In this document: positions 1-7,927 of the stretch, in pieces
Numbering within the stretch: the stretch's first letter is position 1
Layout: every line of letters begins with the position of its first letter
Assembly (NCBI GenBank): GCA_963530515.1
Contig: CAUSEC010000023.1
Span: 30,887-94,886 of the forward strand
Length of the DNA stretch: 64,000 nucleotides
Source of the DNA: CBFFRJ01 sp963530515
GTDB lineage: Bacteria; Pseudomonadota; Gammaproteobacteria; Enterobacterales; Enterobacteriaceae
Reading direction: 5' to 3'
Made by a program: the position numbers and the translations under genes
Notes under the pieces: model-generated
What the model saw: the letters and a program-made list of their open reading frames with translations, nothing else
The model's database searches: none
What the model was told of the DNA's origin: nothing

Positions 1-545
1 AACGCGAAGGCAAGCTGACGGTGCTGGTGGGTAACTCCGGCGATCCGAGTAATGAACATATCGCGGCCCTGAATGCCATTCACAACCAGTTTGGTGACAA
101 GGTGAACGTGATTGTGCCCATGGGCTATCCGGCGAATAACGAAAGCTATATTGAACAGGTGCGTCAGGCCGGTCTGGCGTTGTTTAGCCCTGATAACTTG
201 CGCGTGTTAGACCAAAAAATGGCGTTCGACGACTACCTGTCGCTGCTCAGCCAGTGCGATGTGGGCTATTTCATTTTTGCCCGCCAGCAAGGGATTGGCA
301 CGCTATGCCTGCTGATTCAGGCGGGCATTCCTTGCGTGCTGAACCGCAAGAATCCGTTCTGGCGGGATATGGTGGAAGAGGGCGTACCGGTCCTGTTTAC
401 CGACGATATCCTGAATGAAGGCATTATTCGGGAAGCCCAGCGTCAGCTTCTGGCGGTGGACAAAGACGCCATCACGTTCTTTAGCCCGAACTATCTGAGC
501 CCCTGGCATCAGGCGTTACGCATTGCCGCAGGGGAGACGCGATGA
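1..545 (+). CDS. wecF: TDP-Fuc4NAc:lipid II Fuc4NAc transferase, C-terminal part
   Basis: This is the 3' half of wecF (rffT), cut by the window edge; the reading frame is open from base 3. WecF adds Fuc4NAc to lipid II to complete the enterobacterial common antigen (ECA) trisaccharide on undecaprenyl pyrophosphate at the cytoplasmic face of the inner membrane. The visible segment has VGNSGDPSNEHI, FIFARQQGIGTLCLLIQAGIPCVLNR and FFSPNYL blocks typical of the family. The stop overlaps the start of wzyE (ATGA at 542-545), which implies translational coupling. The product is partial; about 180 residues of an expected ~359 are present. Confidence 0.95.
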   Translation, partial: REGKLTVLVGNSGDPSNEHIAALNAIHNQFGDKVNVIVPMGYPANNESYIEQVRQAGLALFSPDNLRVLDQKMAFDDYLSLLSQCDVGYFIFARQQGIGTLCLLIQAGIPCVLNRKNPFWRDMVEEGVPVLFTDDILNEGIIREAQRQLLAVDKDAITFFSPNYLSPWHQALRIAAGETR

Positions 546-1882
546 GCCCACTTGAGTTCTGCGGATTATTGATCCTCTGGCTGCTGGCATCGCTGTTTAT
601 TGCGGTTCTCACCTGGTTTGAATTCCGTCGCGTCCGCTTTAACTTCAACGTCTTCTTTTCGTTGCTCTTTCTGCTGACCTTTTTCTTCGGCTTTCCGCTG
701 ACGAGTATTCTGGTCTTTCGCTTTGATGTGGGTGTGGCGCCGCCCGGTATTATGATGCAGTCCCTGCTGGCGGCCACCTGCTTCTATGGCATCTATTACG
801 TAACCTATAAAACCCGGCTGCGTGCTTCAACGCAGGTGAAGCCTCGCCGTCCGCTGTTTACAATTAATCGGGTCGAGGCGCATCTCACTTGCGCCATGCT
901 GCTGGCGATCGCGTTGGTGAGTGTGGGCATCTTCTTTATGCACAACGGCTTTTTGCTGTTTCGCCTGCACTCTTACAGCCAGATCTTCTCCAGTGAGGTT
1001 TCCGGGGTTGCGCTCAAACGCTTCTTCTATTTCTTTATTCCGGCGATGCTGGTGGTCTACTTCTTGCGCCAGGATGCGCGGGCGTGGCTGTTTTTCCTCG
1101 TCAGTACAGTCGCCTTTGGCCTGTTGACCTATATGATTGTCGGCGGTACGCGCGCCAATATCATTATCGCCTTTGCCATTTTCTTGTTCATTGGCATCAT
1201 TCGCGGCTGGATTTCGCTCTGGATGCTGGCGGCGGCGGGGGTGATAGGGATTGTCGGCATGTTCTGGCTGGCGCTGAAGCGCTACGGATTGAACGTGAGT
1301 GGTGACGAAGCGTTTTATACCTTTTTGTACCTGACCCGCGATACCTTTTCACCGTGGGAAAACCTGTCGCTGCTGCTGCAAAACTACGACAAGATCGATT
1401 TCCAGGGGCTGGCCCCGATCGTGCGTGATTTCTATGTCTTTATCCCCACCTGGCTCTGGCCTTCACGCCCGGGTATTGTGCTCAACTCAGCGAACTACTT
1501 TACCTGGGAAGTCTTGAACAACCATTCCGGCCTGGCTATCTCCCCGACGCTGATAGGCTCACTGGTGGTGATGGGCGGGGTGTGGTTTATTCCGCTGGGC
1601 GGCGTGGTGGTTGGGCTGATTATCAAGTGGTTTGACTGGCTTTACACGCTGGGTAACCGGGAAACTAACCGTTACAAGGCTGCTATTTTGCATAGTTTCT
1701 GCTTTGGTGCCATTTTCAACATGATTGTGCTGGCGCGCGAAGGGCTGGATGCATTTGCGTCGCGGGTGGTCTTTTTCCTCGTCATTTTCGGCGCCTGTGT
1801 GCTGATGGCGAAATTGCTGTACTGGCTCTTTGATGTTGCCGGGCTTATTCAGAAGCGCGGCACCCCTTTGTCTCAGGTCTGA
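542..1882 (+). CDS. wzyE: ECA polymerase WzyE
   Basis: The 446-aa polytopic inner-membrane protein matches WzyE (about 450 aa), the polymerase that links ECA trisaccharide repeats on the periplasmic side. Hydrophobic segments run through the whole length, starting with a helix at about residues 5-22 and ending with a segment near residue 420. A large loop (about 250-310) contains the YLTRDTFSPWENLSLLLQNY block. It overlaps wecF by four bases and wecG follows after a 12-bp gap, so it sits in the ECA operon as in E. coli. Confidence 0.95.
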   Translation: MSPLEFCGLLILWLLASLFIAVLTWFEFRRVRFNFNVFFSLLFLLTFFFGFPLTSILVFRFDVGVAPPGIMMQSLLAATCFYGIYYVTYKTRLRASTQVKPRRPLFTINRVEAHLTCAMLLAIALVSVGIFFMHNGFLLFRLHSYSQIFSSEVSGVALKRFFYFFIPAMLVVYFLRQDARAWLFFLVSTVAFGLLTYMIVGGTRANIIIAFAIFLFIGIIRGWISLWMLAAAGVIGIVGMFWLALKRYGLNVSGDEAFYTFLYLTRDTFSPWENLSLLLQNYDKIDFQGLAPIVRDFYVFIPTWLWPSRPGIVLNSANYFTWEVLNNHSGLAISPTLIGSLVVMGGVWFIPLGGVVVGLIIKWFDWLYTLGNRETNRYKAAILHSFCFGAIFNMIVLAREGLDAFASRVVFFLVIFGACVLMAKLLYWLFDVAGLIQKRGTPLSQV

Positions 1883-1894
1883 ATAAGGATGCGA

Positions 1895-2635
1895 ATGACG
1901 GACAACACTGCTGCTCCGGTGTATGAGCTGCGTGGACTGAAGCTTATCGGTTGGCGTGATATGCAGCATGCACTGGACTATTTGTATGCCGATGGTGCAA
2001 TAAAAGAGGGCACGCTGGTCGCGATCAATGCCGAGAAAATGTTGACCATCGAGGATGACCCGCAGGTACGCACCCTGATCGATAATGCAGAATTCAAGTA
2101 CGCCGACGGCATCAGCGTGGTGCGTTCGGTGCGTAAAAAGTATCCCCATGCTGACGTCGAGCGCGTTGCTGGCGCTGACCTCTGGGAAGCACTGATGGAG
2201 AAAGCGGGCCGCGAAGGTACCCCGGTGTTTTTGCTGGGGGGGAAGCCGGACGTGCTGGCGCAAACCAAAGAAAAGCTTCGCCGCCAGTGGCAGGTCAACA
2301 TTGTTGACAGTCAGGACGGCTACTTTCGCGCTGAAGACCGACAGGCGCTTTTTGAGCGTATCCGGGACAGCGGGGCGAAGATTGTAACAGTGGCGATGGG
2401 CTCACCGCGTCAGGAAATCCTGATGCGCGACTGCCGTGTTGTTTACCCGCATGCGCTGTACATGGGCGTAGGTGGCACTTACGACGTCTTTACGGGGCAC
2501 GTTAAGCGCGCGCCTGAGATATGGCAGCGGATGGGGCTGGAGTGGCTGTATCGCCTGCTTTCTCAACCGAGCCGCATCACACGGCAGTTACGTTTACTGC
2601 GCTTTCTCTCCTGGTATTATCGGGGAAATTTATAA
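1895..2635 (+). CDS. wecG: UDP-ManNAcA transferase WecG
   Basis: WecG (rffM) transfers ManNAcA to GlcNAc-PP-undecaprenol, making ECA lipid II. It is a WecG/TagA/CpsF family GT26 enzyme acting at the membrane. Family blocks visible are INAEKMLTIED, YADGISVVRSVRKKYP, RVAGADLWE and VAMGSPRQEILMRDCR. Two in-frame ATGs exist, at 1889 and 1895. The AAGG ribosome-binding sequence at 1885-1888 touches the first but is six bases from the second, and the second start gives 246 aa, the E. coli length, so 1895 was chosen. It is the last gene of the ECA cluster. Confidence 0.93.
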   Translation: MTDNTAAPVYELRGLKLIGWRDMQHALDYLYADGAIKEGTLVAINAEKMLTIEDDPQVRTLIDNAEFKYADGISVVRSVRKKYPHADVERVAGADLWEALMEKAGREGTPVFLLGGKPDVLAQTKEKLRRQWQVNIVDSQDGYFRAEDRQALFERIRDSGAKIVTVAMGSPRQEILMRDCRVVYPHALYMGVGGTYDVFTGHVKRAPEIWQRMGLEWLYRLLSQPSRITRQLRLLRFLSWYYRGNL

Positions 2636-2643
2636 CTTTCTGC

Positions 2644-2679
2644 CATCGCGCCGTTCTGGCGCGATGCATTCGCCGTTTT
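2644..2679 (+). terminator. Possible terminator after the ECA cluster
   Basis: A perfect 9-bp inverted repeat, CATCGCGCC (2644-2652) and GGCGCGATG (2658-2666), lies just after wecG. The T run (TTTT at 2676) is about ten bases downstream of the stem, so it is a weak intrinsic terminator or an mRNA-stabilising hairpin. Confidence 0.4.
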
Positions 2680-2848
2680 ATTGTGCGAAACATAGTTTTT
2701 TTGTATGCATCATTTGCCATTTTCCTCAATTTAATAAACCATTCGCTCACTCAATGCATTGTGGCGGCGTTTTTTGCACGTTCGACGCCGGTATGGGTGC
2801 ATTGCCGCACGTTACTCTCATAAAAACAACCCGCCAGGCGGGAAAGAC

Positions 2849-2860
2849 GCAAACACAACA
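2849..2860 (+). promoter_or_regulatory. GcvB small-RNA pairing site in the yifK leader
   Basis: GCAAACACAACA lies directly upstream of the yifK ribosome-binding site (AGAGG at 2860-2864). It contains the CACAACA motif recognised by the GU-rich R1 region of GcvB. GcvB is known to repress yifK in E. coli and Salmonella. The match is seen in the sequence; use of the site here is inferred. Confidence 0.7.
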
Positions 2861-2868
2861 GAGGTTAT

Positions 2869-4254
2869 ATGGCTGAAAACAAACCCGAACTCCATCGCGG
2901 TCTGGAGTCTCGTCACATCGAACTTATTGCCCTTGGCGGTACGATAGGCGTAGGCCTGTTTATGGGGGCCGCAAGCACCCTGAAATGGGCAGGCCCTTCC
3001 GTATTACTGGCGTACATTATCGCCGGGCTTTTCGTGTTCTTCATCATGCGCTCAATGGGCGAAATGCTGTTTATGGAACCTGTCGCAGGTTCCTTCGCGG
3101 TTTACGCTCACCGTTACATGAGCCCGTTCTTTGGTTATCTCACCGCGTGGTCCTACTGGTTTATGTGGATGGCGGTGGGGATCTCGGAGATAACCGCCAT
3201 TGGGGTGTACGTCCAGTTCTGGTTCCCGGAAATGGCCCAGTGGATACCCGCGCTGATTGCCGTCGGTCTGGTGGCGATGGCCAACCTGGCCGCCGTCCGT
3301 TTGTACGGTGAGATTGAGTTCTGGTTTGCCATGATCAAAGTCACCACGATTATCGTGATGATTGTGGTGGGTCTGGGCGTTATCTTCTTTGGCTTTGGTA
3401 ACGGCGGCCACTCCATTGGCTTCGGGAATCTCACCGAACACGGTGGCTTCTTTGCGGGCGGCTGGAAAGGCTTCCTGACGGCGTTGTGTATTGTCGTGGC
3501 GTCTTACCAGGGCGTGGAGCTGATCGGCATTACGGCTGGTGAGGCGAAAAACCCGCAGGTCACTCTGCGCAGTGCGGTCAGCAAGGTGCTGTGGCGTATC
3601 CTGATTTTCTATGTGGGCGCAATCTTCGTTATCGTCACCATTTTCCCGTGGAACGAGATTGGCACCAACGGCAGCCCGTTTGTACTGACCTTTGCCAAAA
3701 TTGGTATTACGGCAGCGGCCGGGATCATCAACTTTGTGGTTCTGACGGCAGCGCTCTCTGGCTGCAACAGCGGTATGTATAGCTGCGGGCGTATGCTGTA
3801 TGCCCTGGCGAAGAATCGCCAGTTGCCGGCAACGGTCGCGAAAGTGTCAAAAAGCGGTGTTCCGGTCGCCGGTGTGAGCATCTCGATTATCATCCTGCTG
3901 ATTGGCTCCTGCCTGAACTACATCATTCCTAACCCGCAGCGTGTGTTCGTGTATGTCTATAGCGCCAGCGTATTGCCGGGCATGGTGCCGTGGTTTGTGA
4001 TTCTGGTGAGCCAGCTGCGTTTTCGCATTGCACACAAGCAGGCGATTGCCAGCCATCCGTTCCGCTCTATTCTTTTCCCGTGGGCGAACTACGCGACAAT
4101 GGCGTTCCTGGTTTGCGTACTGATTGGCATGGCGTTTAACGAAGATACGCGTATGTCTCTGTTCGTCGGCATCCTGTTTATGGCCGTTGTGAGCGTCGCA
4201 TATAAGCTTTTGGGCTTCGGACGCCACGTAGAAAGCCGTAAAACGGGGGAATAA
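2869..4254 (+). CDS. yifK: Threonine/serine:H+ symporter ThrP (YifK)
   Basis: The 461-aa APC-superfamily amino-acid permease has about 12 membrane segments. The N-terminal RGLESRHIELIALGGTIGVGLFMG block is the substrate-binding consensus of the AAT family, and ASYQGVELIGITAGEAKNP is also diagnostic. YifK/ThrP takes up threonine and serine under proton drive. It lies between the ECA cluster and the argX tRNA operon, as in E. coli. A GcvB site sits in its leader. A strong AGAGG precedes the ATG at 2869 by a suitable distance. Confidence 0.93.
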   Translation: MAENKPELHRGLESRHIELIALGGTIGVGLFMGAASTLKWAGPSVLLAYIIAGLFVFFIMRSMGEMLFMEPVAGSFAVYAHRYMSPFFGYLTAWSYWFMWMAVGISEITAIGVYVQFWFPEMAQWIPALIAVGLVAMANLAAVRLYGEIEFWFAMIKVTTIIVMIVVGLGVIFFGFGNGGHSIGFGNLTEHGGFFAGGWKGFLTALCIVVASYQGVELIGITAGEAKNPQVTLRSAVSKVLWRILIFYVGAIFVIVTIFPWNEIGTNGSPFVLTFAKIGITAAAGIINFVVLTAALSGCNSGMYSCGRMLYALAKNRQLPATVAKVSKSGVPVAGVSISIIILLIGSCLNYIIPNPQRVFVYVYSASVLPGMVPWFVILVSQLRFRIAHKQAIASHPFRSILFPWANYATMAFLVCVLIGMAFNEDTRMSLFVGILFMAVVSVAYKLLGFGRHVESRKTGE

Positions 4255-4306
4255 TCACCAAAACGCGCAAAGCATAACCAAACGCGCATTTTATTTAAAA
4301 AGGCAC

Positions 4307-4335
4307 TAGACAGCGGGGGGGGAAGTCCGTATTAT
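4307..4335 (+). promoter_or_regulatory. Sigma-70 promoter of the argX-hisR-leuT-proM tRNA operon
   Basis: The -35 is TAGACA (4307-4312) and the -10 is TATTAT (4330-4335), with a 17-bp spacer. A GC-rich discriminator (CCGACCCCGC) follows, the hallmark of stringently controlled stable-RNA promoters. The spacer contains a run of eight G (4315-4322). Confidence 0.8.
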
Positions 4336-4356
4336 CCGACCCCGCAACGGCGCTAA

Positions 4357-4433
<77 letters not shown>

Positions 4434-4499
4434 ATTTAGTCCCGGCGCTAGAGCTGCGGTGGTCTGAGAAGTAGTCAGTACCGCGTGAAAGAATACAGT

Positions 4500-4576
4500 G
4501 GTGGCTATAGCTCAGTTGGTAGAGCCCTGGATTGTGATTCCAGTTGTCGTGGGTTCGAGTCCCATTAGCCACCCCA
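4500..4576 (+). tRNA. hisR: tRNA-His (GTG)
   Basis: The 77-nt tRNA includes the extra G at position -1 (4500) required by histidyl-tRNA synthetase. The anticodon GTG is at 4534-4536 in the loop of GGATT...ATTCC, and CCA is encoded. It is the second tRNA of the operon. Confidence 0.98.
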
Positions 4577-4620
4577 TTAATTAGTAGTAAAAAGTTTAGT
4601 TGTAAAAAGTTTAGTGGAAT

Positions 4621-4706
4621 GCGAAGGTGGCGGAATTGGTAGACGCGCTAGCTTCAGGTGTTAGTGTCCTTAGGATGTGGGGGTTCGAGTCCCCCCCCTC
4701 GCACCA
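4621..4706 (+). tRNA. leuT: tRNA-Leu (CAG)
   Basis: This class II tRNA has anticodon CAG at 4655-4657, a long variable arm and an encoded CCA. The acceptor has GCGAAGG opposite CCCTCGC with one A-C mismatch, also known for E. coli tRNA-Leu1. The variable arm is GTCC-TTA-GGAT, a three-base loop closed by a G-T pair, making the molecule 86 nt, one shorter than E. coli leuT. Confidence 0.97.
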
Positions 4707-4744
4707 CAACTTTGATTGAACAAAAAAGTCAAAAAGCAGTATTT

Positions 4745-4821
4745 CGGCGAGTAGCGCAGCTTGGTAGCGCAACTGGTTTGGGACCAGTGGGTCGGAGGTT
4801 CGAATCCTCTCTCGCCGACCA
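4745..4821 (+). tRNA. proM: tRNA-Pro (TGG)
   Basis: The 77-nt tRNA has acceptor CGGCGAG/CTCGCCG, anticodon stem ACTGG/CCAGT with loop TTTGGGA, anticodon TGG at 4779-4781, and encoded CCA. It is the last tRNA of the operon and is followed immediately by a strong terminator. Confidence 0.98.
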
Positions 4822-4827
4822 ATTTTG

Positions 4828-4851
4828 AACCCCGCTTCGGCGGGGTTTTTT
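4828..4851 (+). terminator. Intrinsic terminator of the tRNA operon
   Basis: The 8-bp stem AACCCCGC/GCGGGGTT with a TTCG tetraloop is followed by a T run (4846-4851). It begins seven bases after proM. Confidence 0.93.
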
Positions 4852-4873
4852 GTTTTCTGAGGCTTCTCATCCC

Positions 4874-4986
4874 TGTAGTCATTCTCCGACAGCGTCCTTT
4901 TTCATTGTCGCAATCCAGCGACATACAACTCATTGAAAGTTAGATAAAAAAACATTTATGGGTTTTGCTGTCTCCTCCTGGCGACA
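4874..4986 (+). promoter_or_regulatory. Three GlrR-type activator sites upstream of glmZ
   Basis: The GlrR (QseF) recognition pattern TGTC-N10-GACA occurs exactly twice, at 4906-4923 and 4969-4986, and once with one mismatch (TGTA-N10-GACA) at 4874-4891. All lie 110-250 bp upstream of the GlmZ start, the position expected for a sigma-54 enhancer-binding protein. GlrR is the known activator of glmY and, in many Enterobacteriaceae, glmZ. The otherwise gene-free stretch 4852-5093 is explained by these sites. Confidence 0.8.
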
Positions 4987-5093
4987 TATTCCCGCCGTTT
5001 CCCGATACGTTGTAGCGCTTAAGACGGCGCTTAGCAGCATAATTTCCTTTTATCTTAAAATGTTGCGTCATGTAAAAGTTCTGGGTGTTATGT

Positions 5094-5114
5094 TGGCACG
5101 TTACGTGCAATAAT
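5094..5114 (+). promoter_or_regulatory. Sigma-54 promoter of glmZ, overlapping a sigma-70 -10
   Basis: TGGCAC (5094-5099), a five-base gap, then GTGCA (5105-5109) gives the GG (-24) and GC (-12) pair at the required 10-bp separation, 12-13 bp before the predicted start at 5121. AATAAT (5109-5114) is placed as a sigma-70 -10 for the same start. Overlapping promoters of this kind are described for glmY/glmZ in the family. Confidence 0.75.
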
Positions 5115-5120
5115 ATGCGT

Positions 5121-5323
5121 GTAGATGCTCATTCCATCTCTTATGTTCGCCTTAGTGCCTCATAAACTCAGGAATGACGCAGAGCCATTTACGGTGCTTA
5201 TCGTCCACTGACAGATGTCGCTTCGGCCTCATCAGACACCATGGACATTACGTTGAGTGAAGCACCCATTTATGTTGTCATACAGACCTGTTTTAACGCC
5301 TGCTTTTTAGCAGGCGTTTTTTT
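5121..5323 (+). ncRNA. glmZ: Small RNA GlmZ
   Basis: The sequence begins GTAGATGCTCATTCCATCTC and continues almost as in E. coli GlmZ, including the TGCCTCATAAACTC, GGTGCTTATCGTCCACTGAC, CATCAGACACCATGGACA and GTTGAGTGAAGCACCCA stretches. It ends at an intrinsic terminator (stem ACGCCTGCT/AGCAGGCGT at 5296-5317, then T run). GlmZ with Hfq activates glmS translation by base pairing and is cleaved through RapZ and RNase E when glucosamine-6-phosphate is sufficient. It sits next to the hem cluster as in E. coli, at about the same length (203 versus ~207 nt). Confidence 0.95.
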
Positions 5324-5338
5324 ATGGTTTTTTCGAGG

Positions 5339-6550
5339 TTACTGGCGGTAACGGCGCATCACCAGTGCCGCCAACATCAGTGCGCTAAGTGACACACTGT
5401 AAAGTGCCTGCATCGCCCCCCATTGACTGGCAAGCAGTGCAGCAATCGCCGTTACCAGCGTGGCCGTTAGGGTCTGCCAGCGCCATGCCCGGGCACTGGC
5501 AGCAGAAACCTGGCTGGCGGAAAACCCGGCAAGCAGGCTGAAGGTCCCTAGCGCAAACAGCACGTTTGATGCCAGATGCGCGATAAAAATCAGCCCCAGT
5601 GATGTCACAAGCTGCCCTGAAACCAGCGGCACCATGCCATAGGCGGCCAGGAATACGCCGAGGCACATCAGTAACACGCGGTTGTGCCCGGCATAATGCG
5701 GGAGTTTCTCGCCATTGAGCAGCAGCGGGCCACAAAGCTGGCCGAGGCTGCGGGCAAAAAGCAGCGGCAGTGCCAGTCCTGTTGCAGCATCGGGTTGGAG
5801 CTGCTGCACCAGCGCAGGCATTAACGCCATCGCGGGCGAACCTACGGCGGCCAGTACAGGCAGGATCAACAGACTTCGCTGTTGCGCCCGGCTGAGTAAA
5901 TACCAGTGTACCGGCGCGGCCTGCTCGATCGTTTCTTTCGTCACTGCATGATGGGCATGGCAACTTCGGGCGGTCAGAACCAACAGTGCGATCGCGGCCA
6001 GGAAACTGAAGGCATCAACCGCCAGCAGTATGCGCGGGTCGACGCTGTTGTACATCAGCACGCCAGCACCGGTCCCCAGCAGCACCTGTGAAGCAAAAAT
6101 CACGTTTTCCATTGCCGTTGCTGCCGGCAGTTCCTGCGATGATAAACCACGTTTAAAAATCAGCGTCAGCGCCGGCCACGACATCCCGCCCAGCAATGCT
6201 TCTACGGACTGAACCAACAGCAACGCCGTAATACTGTGATGCAGCAACCCGAGTAATGGCAGGGCGAGGGCGACCAGGCCCAGCGTCTCGGTGAGGATCA
6301 AAAGGTGAAAGGGAGATATCCGCTGGCACAGCTTCTCGCCAGCGAGACTGCCGAGAAAGCCGGGCAATGTCGCCAGCATATAGGCAAGGGTCAGCGTTGA
6401 CGGGGAGGCCTGCCAGTCCAGTAACAGACCAAAGACCAGCACCTGGGTTAGGCCGTTACCAAGCGAGGATAAGACGAATGCGCCGAGCAGCAGACGCAGC
6501 CAATGATGCACGCGCAGTGCGCGCATGAGCGCAAATAAAAGGGTGTTCAT
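5339..6550 (-). CDS. MFS transporter of unknown substrate
   Basis: The encoded protein is about 403 aa with roughly 12 hydrophobic segments and a cytoplasmic-type basic loop after helix 2 (GEKLCQRISPFH), so it belongs to the major facilitator superfamily, probably the EntS-like drug/siderophore exporter group. A GTG further upstream (6598) would add 16 residues, but the ATG at 6550 has a GGGAA-like ribosome-binding site and gives a standard MFS N-terminus. It occupies the slot that holds aslB-aslA in E. coli, convergent with glmZ. The substrate is not deducible. Confidence 0.75.
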   Translation of the reverse strand: MNTLLFALMRALRVHHWLRLLLGAFVLSSLGNGLTQVLVFGLLLDWQASPSTLTLAYMLATLPGFLGSLAGEKLCQRISPFHLLILTETLGLVALALPLLGLLHHSITALLLVQSVEALLGGMSWPALTLIFKRGLSSQELPAATAMENVIFASQVLLGTGAGVLMYNSVDPRILLAVDAFSFLAAIALLVLTARSCHAHHAVTKETIEQAAPVHWYLLSRAQQRSLLILPVLAAVGSPAMALMPALVQQLQPDAATGLALPLLFARSLGQLCGPLLLNGEKLPHYAGHNRVLLMCLGVFLAAYGMVPLVSGQLVTSLGLIFIAHLASNVLFALGTFSLLAGFSASQVSAASARAWRWQTLTATLVTAIAALLASQWGAMQALYSVSLSALMLAALVMRRYRQ

Positions 6551-6698
6551 GATGACGATTTCCCAAAATGAGTGATGCCCTGCAGCAACAAGCTGCACAG
6601 ATAAAAAAGGGTAACTCGGGGGAAATCGTTACATTGGCGGGAGCATTCCGTTAACAGAGACCCGAAAACTGTAGCACAGCATTCGCCGGGTCACCGAT

Positions 6699-6724
6699 AA
6701 AAAAACGGGGCCATCTGGCCCCGT
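6699..6724 (-). terminator. Terminator of the hemCDXY operon
   Basis: On the minus strand the stem ACGGGGCC/GGCCCCGT with an AGAT loop is followed by a T run. It starts five bases after the hemY stop, so it ends the hem operon. Confidence 0.9.
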
Positions 6725-6728
6725 CGTA

Positions 6729-7925
6729 TCAGGACGTTGGGTTGTTCTGAAGCGTGAGTAACAATCCATCGCGGCGCATTGTTGCAGCCTCTTCTGGCTG
6801 GTGGAGTCGGTCAAGACAGTCCGCCAGCCACGCGTAGTCGAACGCGTCCGGGCGCTGTTTGATGGCGGCACGAAACGCCAGACACGCTTCTTTCCATTCG
6901 CCATGTTTCATCAGCGATTGCCCCAGCGTACTCCACAGCAGCGGGCGGTCGCCCTGGGTTTTGATCTGCTGGCGAAGGACCTTTTCAACCTGCTCTGGGT
7001 TGTTCGTTTTCAGGCGCGGGATAACCATCACAAGGCGATCGTCATACTGACGCTTGAGGCCATCAAGCACGATCTCCTGCGCCGTATCGTGATCGTCGCA
7101 CTCAATCAAATGCTCGGCCATGGCCACCTGCAGTGCTGGCTGATGACGGGTTTTGCGGCTCTGGTTTTTCCACCAGGCTTTCAGCCCATCACTGCCCTGA
7201 TCCGCACGCGCCTGATCCATTAAACCAATCCATGCCTGCTGCTGAAGTGCATCACGCTGGGCTTCATCCGCCACATTGGCTTTCGCCATAGACGGAATAA
7301 TGTCCAGCAGCGAGCTCCATGCACCGGTGCGAATATAGGCTTGTTCCGCCAGACGCAGAACTTCCGGATGGCGCGGGGTAATTTCCAGTAATTTGTCGAC
7401 ACCGTGACGTGCGGCGTGATTTTCATTACGGGCAAGCTGCAAGCGTACGCGGGTGATTTCGACCGGGATCAGGTCGTTGCCCGCAAGCTCAGCGGCGCGT
7501 TCCAGATGCTGATTAGCCCGGATCTCATCGCCACGCTGCTGGGCGGCTTCGGAAGCCAGCAGGTAGTTCACCACCGGTTGCTCAGCGTGATCGGCGTTTT
7601 TCGCCATCAGCTTCTCAACCTGCTGATAATCCCCTTCTGCCAGCTTGAGCAATGCCTGCTCGGTCTGTTTGCGGGCGCGACGGCGTTTACGGCCAACGAA
7701 CCAACCGCGGGTATGTGCACCGGTACGGAAAATTCGGCGCAGCAACCACTCAATGGCAAACAGAACGACTAATGCCAGAATAAGGATGATGACGAGCCCG
7801 GTGACGCTGGTTTCAATGTTGTAATTATCCGTCTGGATAAGCACGTAACCCTGGTGACCGGCGATCATCGGGCCTACGACGATACCCGCCAGCAACAGTG
7901 CAAAGAGTAATAATACTTTCAGCAT
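6729..7925 (-). CDS. hemY: HemY, TPR inner-membrane protein of the heme cluster
   Basis: At 398 aa it equals E. coli HemY. Two N-terminal membrane helices (about residues 3-20 and 42-60, PMIAGHQGYVLIQTDNYNIET between them) are followed by a cytoplasmic domain rich in TPR-like helical pairs. It is needed for normal protoheme synthesis, perhaps as a scaffold for heme-pathway enzymes; it is not the protoporphyrinogen oxidase called HemY in Bacillus. It is the last gene of hemCDXY, two bases after hemX. Confidence 0.95.
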   Translation of the reverse strand: MLKVLLLFALLLAGIVVGPMIAGHQGYVLIQTDNYNIETSVTGLVIILILALVVLFAIEWLLRRIFRTGAHTRGWFVGRKRRRARKQTEQALLKLAEGDYQQVEKLMAKNADHAEQPVVNYLLASEAAQQRGDEIRANQHLERAAELAGNDLIPVEITRVRLQLARNENHAARHGVDKLLEITPRHPEVLRLAEQAYIRTGAWSSLLDIIPSMAKANVADEAQRDALQQQAWIGLMDQARADQGSDGLKAWWKNQSRKTRHQPALQVAMAEHLIECDDHDTAQEIVLDGLKRQYDDRLVMVIPRLKTNNPEQVEKVLRQQIKTQGDRPLLWSTLGQSLMKHGEWKEACLAFRAAIKQRPDAFDYAWLADCLDRLHQPEEAATMRRDGLLLTLQNNPTS

Positions 7926-7927
7926 GA

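Noticed and set aside
2472..2876. Small plus-strand ORFs after wecG
   Set aside because: They overlap wecG or the yifK leader, have no ribosome-binding site and no recognisable content.
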